64,000 nt of DNA from Cladopsammia gracilis (taxonomy: Eukaryota; Cnidaria; Anthozoa; Scleractinia; Dendrophylliidae): positions 310,001 through 374,000 of the forward strand of contig JAJGOT010000440.1 of the NCBI GenBank assembly GCA_022457155.1, given 5' to 3'. Below are positions 50,101 to 62,100 of this stretch, piece by piece (position 1 is the first letter of the stretch; each line of letters opens with the position of its first letter). Under the pieces are notes generated by a model. It was not told the DNA's origin. It saw only the letters and a program-made list of their open reading frames with translations, and searched no databases. Made by a program: the position numbers and the translations under genes.

Positions 50101-53100
50101 GGATAAAATCCTGTGTGCCCATTCAAATGAAAGCTATTGAGCAGTACTTTCCTGTGGTGCTGTTAATAGTCCTTATGCCTGTTTACGTCAGGCTAGCTAA
50201 TTTCGCCACCAAGCCTCGCTTTCGAAGTGTAAACCTGTGACAATCTCATCAATGTATTTTCAAAGGAGCAAAGTTGAAAAGAATACCCACTCAGAAACAA
50301 TGTGAAGTTTGTCAAAGGTTTGCAAGGAATTTCATACAAACGAGGCTTGGTGGTGAATTTTGAGATGGTGACGTCATCATGCATAAGGCCTTTTGAGCTG
50401 TACAAAGTGATTCTAACTTTTGAGTCTGGACAAAATCCTAAAAAATGTCATGAGCAGTATTTAATATGATGATGTTTGTTATTTCATATCATTAATTTTA
50501 CAAAATGAAATTTGGGATTTCTTAAATTTGTGAATGTGGGTTCTCTTGGCAGTGAAAAGTTTTAAAATATAGTGCTCTACCCAAACACAGCAAAAAGTCT
50601 TAATTTTTCCACTGACATACAAAACAAGCAGCTTTCTATAGCCTTCACTGCAGGGTTAATAAGCATAAGTGTATTCTCTTACCTTCCTACTCTATGAATA
50701 TAGGCATCAACAGTTGTAGGGAAATCAAAATTGATTACATTTTCAACACCTAACAAAAGATGCAAAGTAGCATATCATTTTTTTTTTTTTGGAATAGTTA
50801 AAAATATAACCTTTAAAATAAACTTTCATTACTGATCAGTTAGCAGCATTCATGAGCTGGATACTGTAATGATGTGTGAGTTAGTTTGTCTAACTTGTTT
50901 ATTTTGCCAGCCACAAACCTTGGAAATCCACTCCTCTTGATACTCCATATTCCTTGTCTTTCTTTTTCCTGTGCAAAAAAAAAAAAAAACAAACAAAAAC
51001 AATATAGTTATAAGGTTAAATCTAACAACATCCTAAAATCTGACGTAAAGCTCACTGTAAATTGCATTTCTAGCTCCTCTTGGTTGGATTAATTGGTTCA
51101 CCTTTTTTACGGTAAGAAATTGACTGCACAAGGTTCTGTTGGGGCCCACAAAAGGTGTCTAACCCTTAACCCAAAGAAAAACATCACATCAAAAATTATT
51201 CCAAATGTCATTTTGTGAAATATTAAAAACAAGTGGTTCAATGCAAAAGAGGTTTCATTTGAATGGTCACACCATAGGATTTCATCAACAGACTCAAACG
51301 TTGGAACTACATGTCTGACATATCACCATAATTGACTCTGGGAGTGAAAGAGTTAAAAGTGTAGTCGTACACAGGCTCCATTGTATATTTAACAAATATA
51401 TTCCATTTTGCCATCAGTCTTTTTTTCTTTCTTTTGGTCAAAATTTGTTGCTGACTCACTCAGCTGCGCCTCGTGAATCCACAACATTTTGACCATGTGA
51501 TGACGTAAATCATGGTAAATAACAGTCCACACCACGGAAAACCGGTGGAAATATGTTAAATAGATCACAGATGACATCAAAATGTGGTAAGAACAAAAAA
51601 GTGGCCAACGAGCTGCAGGCGAGTTGATCATTGATGTTCTTACCACATTTTGACGACTTCTGTGATCTATAACTGAACAGATGCACGGCAAAATGGAATC
51701 TACTTGTTTTATACAATAACAGGGAAGGAAAACTAGTCTCGTAGCACTCGACTGTGGTCACGACTGTTTGAGTATTCTTTCTAATTTCAGCATTTTCCAG
51801 GTTAACAAAACAACTTTCCGCTTCGGTTTTGTCAAATTCTTTATTGTCAATAACTTCTGCTGAACATTTTTTCGATACCCCTTCTGGAATAATGTAGTCC
51901 ACATTTTCAAAACTGTCCGCCATGTTGGACGCAACAGAGAAAATAAATTCTCTGTGATGTCAGCTGTGCGTCTGCACTCAAACAGATCATGGTAATGACA
52001 ATCAAAATGCGCGTACAATTCAGTATATTATATTATGGACCCAGGGCAAGCAAGTCCTAAACGATTCTGGCTTTCATCTATGAAACTCTCTAGCCTTGGC
52101 ACAGAAACAAAGAACAACTTTCCTGTCAAAATAGATTTGCCAGTTTTCAGTTGATGTAGAAGACAACTTTAAAAAGGAGTGCCAGCATGGGGCGAAAGTG
52201 ACTGAATGTTGAACTGTGGGATTGAAAAGTCATCAAACCTTGTGATGTGTATCGCACTGTTTCTTGGGAAAATCAATTAAACTGTTCTCAAATGGAAAGA
52301 GCCAGCTTTCAGCTTTTTTCTGTGTGGCCACTTGTCCTGGCAATTGCCACTATTTTTCGAAATGATCTCTTGCAAGTCATTCAATAATATTATGTTTTTG
52401 CTCTGAGAAAGCCAGGAGCCTTTTGAATGTGTTATATTTGAACAAAGGTAATTACTGTGGAACCTTGATTTAACGAACGTCTATAAAACAAAGTCCTCAG
52501 TATAACGATAATGTTCAGCCTGGCAAAATTACAAGCAAAATGTATGGAACAGAACCTTGTTATATCGAACCTCGATACATGCATAACAAAATCCTCATTA
52601 TAACGAACACAATCCGGCAGCCCAAACGTAAAATCTACCCCAATATAATGAATAAATGTCAATGTGCGACGAAAGATGAATGCAGAACAGACCAACAGTG
52701 TGTGCTATAGGGCAATGGTATAACCTGTACAGTTTTCCAGTGCTGTAGTTATATGTACTGTACAGTGTTCTGCAGCTTCATACGGGCATCAAAGTGCAAA
52801 TGTTATTTGTTCAGACTCAGAAATGACAAAACAATTATTACTAACTATACCTTGATATACATGTAACAAACATTTTGGTTGTTTTTCCCACAAATTTGTT
52901 ATAACGAGGTTTTCGATATCATGAACCTAATTGATATAACAAACCAATTTCCCCAGTCCCTTGACACTTCGTTAAATTGAGGTTCCACTGACGGTAGCAT
53001 GAATATTTTACAACAACCTTAATCCAGTTGGAAGATAATGTTTTATTAATAGTAGTGAACAACTTAAATGGGATATCTGTACTTGTTTGCTAACATAATG

Positions 53101-56100
53101 GACAGTCAACCTACACAAGCTGTTTATAATACTTACTTTTTCTTTTTCTTAACATTTGCTGATTATTTATAAATCAAGGAGAACAAACTCTAATACTTGA
53201 AATAATTAATTTGATTTATTTAAATTATAATTATAATAACAAGCAACAAGAGATAAACCAGTTTAAATTTTCAAGCATGCAGAGATTCAAATTCAATCAG
53301 TCTTCTTGTAAGCAAATTTGTGGTTTTAACTTTATCAAAACGTTTATCATATCTGTTGGCAGTTGTGTCAAGTTTTATCTTGAGTATATCTAGTTCAGTG
53401 TCACCCATCTGGAGTTACTCTTTTGTTTCTTCTAGCTCTTTTGCTTGGCGAGGCCTCTGAACAATAGAAGCCTTGCTCCCGCGCAACAATAACAGAGCTA
53501 GGTACACATTGGCATACAGGAAAAATTTTGTCAGGGGGGGGGGGGGGGGAGGCTGAACATAATTTGCCCAAATGAAACTTGTGATGTCATGTTTATTTGT
53601 CATGATGCTGATTCTAGCACTCGCTGACATCAATATTTTTTTCTTTTCTACCATTGTGAATGATCTGAGAATGCATGAGCTTCTATATAGTCCAAGTCAA
53701 ATTTGCTGTCATATTCTTCCCACTTCACACAGTACCCATAAGATCTTTACGAGACTTCGACAAAGACATACTTCAATCGACCAGACATCAACTACACATA
53801 CTGTCCTCATAAGCAAGATAGTCCCCAAATGTTATACTATACTTAGTTTCAGTCCCTGCGTGGTCTGCATTATCATTCTCAGTCCCTTAGTGGACCACAA
53901 TGCAAATTTGTCATTCCATACCTACTCAATGCAGTTACATGTAGCATATAAAGGAAGCTACCACATGAATGTGGTATAGAGTTCAGTTAGAAAGTTAAGT
54001 GAGTAATGTGAGTTACAGGATAAAAACAACTAAATTAAGACATTGAATCACAAAATAATTCTGCAATCAGTAATTTTACTGTGTCTGTGGTGCCCAAATG
54101 GTCGACCAGTTTTGCCCAAATAATACTATAATTATTTTTTATAACTCTCTTCCCCCCATACACCTATAGAGGTGTGTAAAGCATAATGGATCCCTGGGGC
54201 AAGTAATATATATAGATAGCCCAAGCCTAACAGCGTCGCACTTTGAACAAGCTTAATTAAGGTGAAACTTAACCAAGGTGAAACTTAACTAAGGTGAAAG
54301 GTTGGAAGCACAAGAATTAAGATTGACGAACGGGCTATTTTCAATTTTAGCAATTCTCAAAAACAGTATTACGCGACTGTCTGCACAGTACATTTTTATA
54401 GACCGTACAAAAGTTCACAAAAACAACTTTTCTCTGTCTAGAATAACTAGTACCACTAGTTTCCGAATAAAATACAGTTTTTGTTTGTCAAAAATTGCCC
54501 GAGAAACTGATTTGAGAATCAAAAATTGCAAAAATACACAAACATATTTGCATAAGGCGATACGAGTGAAGATAGAACTGTACTATAAAATCAAAGTCTT
54601 GTTTTGTTTACATAAAATCGCTTTTCAAACTATCTAATGAATGAACAAACACATAAAAATGGCAACACAATCTTATTTCGAAAAAATTTATTCAAATCTC
54701 CATTAGTTTACGTTTAAAAGCAAAACGCGTACCATTTAAGCATAATTATAGCTCATCGAGTTCAAGCTTTCTTCGATGAAATTCAAGAGATCGATACAAC
54801 TGAATTAAAGCACGTTTTAAAATCAATTCTCCAAAACTAACAATAACACCAATAAAAAGTCACTCACAGATTGATATCAACATAAATTCTCATCGAAAAC
54901 TTAATCTGTTTTACCTTTAAGTCCCTCCCTTGCTTGGTTCTGAAATCCGTAGAAAACAAATATCTCCCGCATTGATAAAAACGTAATACATGAAGTTCCT
55001 CGAAGCAAGATTTCATCCCTGAAAGCTCGTCTTTTTCCACTAAAGCGGCTTCTGAGTATCCCTTAATTAGTATCCTTGTCTTGAGTAGCAAACCGCGAAA
55101 TATTAAGGGAAATAACGCCTTTAATTTCAACGGTTTTCTCCGCTTAGTAAATTCACAGCAAAACATCAAAGTGTTTTTCTAGCTGACGTGACATTCGGCC
55201 GTGTAACCGCGCGAAAAACAAAGCCTCGCTTTGGTTTCAACATAACGTCGTACGCGCATGTTTTGCGACGTCATACGCCCATGTTTTGCGACGTCATACG
55301 CGCCCGCGAGCTAGTCCTGCGCGAAGGCAAGCTAGTCCTGCGTGACGGCGGCGGCGGAGGTCGGGCACACGCGCGCCCGCGAAACATTCCGCTAGCCATG
55401 ACCATGAAAAATGACGGGCATGGTTCTATGAGTATGGAGCTGCGCAGCCAGGCCTTCGGCCTGGCGAGTGCTCCGCTATAACTAAAGGAATGCTCATAAT
55501 TACATGTAGGTTCAAAAAAGGATACTAGATGATGTGGCAACAGCATCAAAAACACTTTCATCAGATGCTATAATGTAATCATAAATGTCTCGATTGAATT
55601 CTTCTACTATGTGTAATCTGAAAATGGCAAAAATAAAATATAAATAGTGATGACTTTATCACTTAAGCCATGGTCACTGAACGAAATAAATTATTATGCT
55701 TATTATGCAGTGAAATGACAGATCACTAGTAAAATTTTACTTATTAATTTACCTGGAATTGTGTGGCAATTCAGAATTAAGCACACAGGCTTTGATTGAA
55801 AACTGTTCAAGAAAGAGTTTAAGTCTGCAAAAGAAAAGAGGTCAATGCATAAAAAAATCTGTGTGACTTCATGAGTGAAATCAGTGTGAGCATTTCTGCA
55901 TGTCACATGTACATTACGTACACGAAATTTAACCAGTAATTTTTTTTTCATATTTACCTGTAACACCTATCAATCCCATTGACAAAAAGAATGGTTTTTC
56001 CCTGAACAAGTCTGTAATAAAGAGTGAATAAAATTTATATACCTTGGGGAATAAAAGGAAGAGGAAACTCAAGCCACAGTACTGCTTGATAACCATGTAC

Positions 56101-59100
56101 AAAGATTACAACCACATGAAAGTTATTCTGACTTCTTACCTTAACTTAAGAAGTGTGTATATCAACAGGAACTTTTCATCGACTTCACATCTTCAAAATA
56201 AAAGTTCATGTGTTTGTTTCAAATGGTTTTAAATCTACAAGTTGTATGTCAAGTTTACATAAATGATGTTTCAAAATTTCAAACCTGTTTAATTTATATT
56301 TTCCTTTGTCTCAGATTCATTATCATGAACTGAGATAAACACTTCCTACCACTGTGAACAATGCAGTTCTACTAAACTGATACTGTCAAAAGAGTTTCTG
56401 CTTTACCAAACATACTTTATAAAATACTGTGCGAGTTTGTCATCAGATGGAAGTTGTGACTCTTGAAGCTTAAGGATAACCTGTAAATAACAATAAAATA
56501 TTTTAAATTATCCAGTTACATATAGTTAAAAAATACTATATTTTTACATGTAACATACGAGTTAAAAATAGATAATTAAGTAAGTTTGAAGTGGGATGGG
56601 TTAGGTACATGAACAGGGTTTTTTATTAAATACACTATAGTTATTAAAAGTTATAACTAAAATATAGCTGTCAATATTCTCCAATGTTACTCTGCAACTC
56701 AGCTGACACTAATAGGGGAACATTCTTATAGAATGGTGTAGATGTTGCAGGTGAAATCCGTTCTCAGGTTGAATCGTTATACAATGAATGTGTACCCAGT
56801 ATTCAATCTAGGTTACATGTAGCTAACTTTAGAAGAAGACTCATGTTGCCAGTGCTATGATGGTTAAGCTTTATGTTAAGAGTTACACTGTAGCTAGAGT
56901 CAGCTCTGTATTAGAGTTACATTGTACATGTAGCTAGGGCTAGCTTTGTGTTAAAGTTAGCAACATGTAGGGTTAACTTTGTGTTAGAGTTAGCGTAGGG
57001 TTAACTTTGCGTTAGAGTTAGCTTTGTGCTGGGGTTAAGGTTAACTTACCTAAATTGAAAACTGAGTACACATGTATTTAACTTTTATAATTATTGAATA
57101 AAATAAAAAAATATATTGTACTGATTTAACCTGAGACAGAATTTTACCTGCAACATACATGTACATGTAGATTGTTCCATAATTTAATAATGCTGCTCAT
57201 AATTATTTCCAAAAAACAAACATTTGTACACTCACTGGATTGTGAAGGACTAGCTTCTTTAATGCTGTCACATCCTGCAGAAAAGAACATACATAAATTA
57301 ATAATTATTATTATTGCCTGATAAAAGAAAAGGTTCAAAGGGGTTAAAAGCAAAACTGAGATCTAAACCAATATCAATTTGACCAACGTAAATATTTAAA
57401 TGTCAATCACCTGCATGTACAGTACAAAAATAAAACGTGTCAAGACACTTTGATATAACTAATTTGATATCTACCGTCTTCATACTCTTAAACTGCACTT
57501 TTAAAAGTTAGACTTTGTTGCTATATTTTGGTTTTTAAATGTACACGTTCTTGTATGGATACCTTAAATTAATGGATAGCAACCTCTACTTTTACTATCT
57601 GCTTGAGAATGTAAGGGAACGTGTCCAAATATTGGATGCCGATCAGATGATCGGAATCTGTTCCAATCAATTTTCCGACTCTTCGGAATCGTCATATTAA
57701 AGTGCCATGACTATTCAAATTTCACCAACAAAATATCAGATTATTCAGTTATGGTTACGCTATTAATGATTTAAATAAATAAACCATCCACTCAGCTTGG
57801 TTTGTTACAAACATCAGACCTCAAGTCTGAGATCACCAGTTAGGTACTCTATAACTACTTAACTACAGAAACACCCATGGTGAGTTGCTTGAACAACTGA
57901 AGGCCTATTTTGCTAAGATTACATGCAAAATAATAGACAACGTAATCATGTGATCACATGGTACAATGTACATAATCCATTATGTACTCTTATTTATGGC
58001 AAAATGTAATGTTAAATAAATGTATTTATCAATCTTTTTTATGAAGTAATATTCGTAAATACTTTTTGTATTTTATTGTATTGGTAAATACAATGTAATA
58101 ATTATATACTTAGGAAAAACATAACTGTCAATTGCAATTTACATACCTCACTTAAAGTTGCAGACATGAGAAATGCTTGATAAATCTTAGGAAGATGGCT
58201 GCAATAAAATTACCATTGAAATAAAAATATTAAGTGAATTTACAACAATTTCTGAAACAAAACTAAGGCATATATTTCAAAAATTCCATTGAATAAAGTA
58301 TGACATTTGAATCTCTTTTACACATTACCTTAACAAAGTCCTCAAGTCATGTTCATAACCATACGAAAAAACAAGATCAGCTTCATCAATAACCAGCATC
58401 TGAAGGCTAACTCTAAGGTCAAGATTCTGAATACATGAAAAGAACACCTAATGTTAAACCAAACTTTACTGTGACCCTTCAAATACATTCATAAAAGAAT
58501 ACATTGGCATTGATCTGTATGTCACTTTATTATATAAACTTCAGTGAAATACAGAGGTTATTAAGATAAGATAATACTTTATTTTACTCATACATTTACT
58601 CAGGGGCATACACAATGTACCTGCCTGTAGACCAAGTAAGCACTGGCTTACAATTTTTTTTATTAAATTAATCAGCTACAAAAGGACAATGCGATGTCTT
58701 TCAATATATTATGCTATGTTAACCTTTTCTTTTTCCAACTTGTGCCCCCTGGTTTACTGGTAAAAACTGGCGAGGAATGCCCCTGTTCAGCATGAAGTTG
58801 TGTAATACGGCTGAGCATTTTTAAGAGCCAGTTTTTGACTGATGAGTAAAAATGCCCAGCCGTATTACACAAGTTTTTGCAGTTATTTTCTCCTAAATCT
58901 AAATTTTTGAAAGTGTTTTTCTTAGTGCATGGTCAGAAGAGTGTATTTAATATGTTATATTTGCACTCGTTTTGATGCATATTTGCACTCTAGAATGCTA
59001 TGTCTAATAATACAAGGATTTCTCCCACTGCAAAAAAATCATCTCGGCACAGGTGAAGATATCACTGTTATCTTCCCTGGCAAGATTTATCAATCATTAT

Positions 59101-62100
59101 TATAATATTTCTTCCAGTTACGCTCTACCATGTTTGTCCTTATTTAACATCAAACAAGCTTTAAGGTGTTAATCTACAATCTAAACATCTTTGATCTTCC
59201 TCAAAAATGTTCGGACATCTTTGGAGAATTTTTGAAAAATGATCGGAATAGTTTGTGCAACCTTTGGACAGTATTTGGAGAATTTTAAAAAATCTTTGGA
59301 AATCTTCGGAAAATATTACCTAAAACTTTGTAATATTAGAGTCGCTTATATAATAAACAAAAATAATACATGGCTAATTGGATGTACATGTATGATATTT
59401 CTCTTCCTATGTTCAATTCAATATCTTATGAGTGACCAAGCAAAGAAGAACACAAGACAGCCAATATTAATTTTTTTATATCTGGAACTCATGCTTTGGC
59501 AATAACAATAATGATTGTTATACATGGAAACTTTTTCATTTATCTAGGAAAGAAGAACCCATGGTAGAATGTTATGATTCTATCAATGAAAGATAAGGTT
59601 TTTGTTCTCCATTTCGAATAGCTGATAACAAGATGAAATTGTATTAGTCTTGTGTCAAAAATTATAATGACATTATTGGTGTGTGGTTAGCATGTTGAGT
59701 AACAGTACAATTAAATAATGTATATATACAATACCATAAAACCTTTTTTCTAGCATAATAATAGTAAAAGAAATTGGAGTGTTAATTATTTAATGCCATA
59801 AAAGTTTTTAAAACCTTTAAAATTACAAAAATAGAAACTATGAAATGATGTTCTTAATCGATATATATTAACACAATATAGCACCCACTTTAGCTTGTAC
59901 ATGACCCAAAAGTACACTTGGTGTTCCAACTACAATATCAGGCTTCTCCATCAACAGTGACCTCAAATAAAGATAAATATAAATGCTAAGAACCTGCATC
60001 TGTTGGGTACCATAATAACATTAATACTGTACCACACTACTTTATAACATAGCTAGCAGAACAGCAAAATCAAATTCAGTTTATGTAAGCGTGCTCAAAA
60101 TCCCGAAAGTGCACGCTGATAAATAAAAGTGCCATTCTTGGCCGTGATTTCTTTTTCAAAAATAAAGAATTTTGTTAGTATTAAACTGCAGTAAAATAAA
60201 ACTCGAGCTTTCAACAGAAAATTTGAAATACAACTAATTCCTATTTTGCTTAATATTTTGCTGACCGCGAACAATAACTTCTTTGTTGTCCATTTTTCAC
60301 GTCGGATTTGATGCACAATTCCACCGGCTATGTTATAAAACAATTGGTTCATGCTTTTAGCTGTGCACTATCAAGTTATGGAGCACATGGGAAGTTTGGA
60401 GAGCACTCAAGAAGCTAGAGTTCAATTTCTTTCGTGCTCTCCAAACTTCCCGCGTGCTCCATAACTCGATAGTGCACGCTAAAGCATGAACCAATTGTTA
60501 ATTAACTTGATGTTTTGCTATACAACGAAATGTATCTAGTATTCTAACAATTTTGCATGGGAAATTTTATTTGTCAAATCATAATTTTAATGTTTGCTCT
60601 CACACATGTATTTTTGGTTAATTTTTAGCTTGTTTGTGAAAGAAAAAAGAAAAATTAATAAAATCACTGAAAATTATTGTTTACAATTTTTTTTCTGGTT
60701 CCCATGCATGGACACATAGGAGCAGGGATGGACCAATTTCCTCCCATCAATGTAGCCCATGCATGTTCAACTCCCAGAGGCAACTTCAAAAGTAGGTTAT
60801 GTTTGCTGTTGTTTATTGCATGTATAATTGCTCCGGGTTTTTATCGGAGTATTCCGGTTTTCCTTCCTCCACAAAAACCAACATTCTCAATTCTAATTTG
60901 ATCTGGAATGTATGTACAAGTCTCTGTGAGTTCTTACCTGTTATGTGGATAAACAAATTAAATTTGCTGTACATTGCATGAGCTAGGATAAATTAAAATG
61001 TACAGTACAGGTCAGAGATATCCGTCTAACGCAAACGCAAAACATGCTCACGATGTTTGCATTAACGCATTTTCAAAAACGCATTAGAAAACGCATTTCT
61101 CCGTATTGTATTGCATTTCAACAGACTTGAAGACATCAAATTTTTCACACACCACTGGTAGCCATGCCAAACCGACCTCTGCAGCCGGACCTTTATTGAA
61201 TACTCATAGCCTTGTACAACTGTACACATATCATAACCCTAAAAGGTGGGGACACTAACAAAATTACAATGTTGTACATTATACAGTATATTTACACAGC
61301 ATGCAACTGAAATCTAAGGAAGATGGGTGGGTGGGTAGGAAGGTCAGTAATGGCGGATGCAACAAAAGCAACTGCTCGCCTTTCAAGTCACATGACCTAT
61401 ACTTAGGCCCCAGTAGTATGTGACAAATATATTTTCCATCATCGGTATTTAATTTCACTCAGCCAATGGAAAATCACCCTAATTTGCCATAAATTGCCCA
61501 TTTGTCAATCTTTCTAGTTTAATCTCACTAGTAAAGTCAAGCCCTGTGCATTGTGCCACAATTGAGACTGTAAAAAGTATTAACTTAATGTGCAATATTG
61601 CATTTTTTTATTCTTGTTATCCCATTGTATGCATTGTATGGCTACATGTAAGCTGAACTGATGTTTGCTTACTTGGTACTTGCAAGATTTCCTTGTGCAA
61701 CATCAGTAACTCTGACTTCTCGAGAACAGTACAATGATAATTCCTACATGGAAGAAAAAGCAAAGATTACACAGATCCAAGACCAAGCCTAAATTTACCA
61801 TAACAGACAATTTTTGGTTGGTGGTCATGTACTCAAAACTACAAGGTGTGCTGAGCTTTGTAAATTATGTACCATTTAAGAGGATTTATTAACAAGAGGT
61901 GCCAAGTTGTCTACACTCATGTGCATGCGTAAGACAAGTTTTCTGGTTTATTTTAAACAAGATAATTAAATAAGGAGATGGCTGACATGGAGAAGAGTTA
62001 CTCCTTCCATCCAGTCATCGTTTAATGTTTTACAAATGAAGGCTATACCACAAGCTTAGGAAGCCAGTTTTCTTCTGTGTTTTATATAATTATACCGAAT

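Noticed and set aside
55271..55561. Pro/Arg-rich minus-strand frame across the GC-rich block
   Set aside because: It is produced by the CpG-rich repeats, conflicts with the DDX56 exon frame at 55526-55617 and has no domain.
56845..57050. Interstitial telomere candidate (AGGGTTA pieces)
   Set aside because: The unit is GTTAGAGTTAGC-like, irregular and longer than six bases. A degenerate minisatellite fits better.
58798..60497. Hairpins as microRNA precursors
   Set aside because: Arms are too long and too perfect, with terminal features of inverted-repeat elements. There is no small-RNA evidence.
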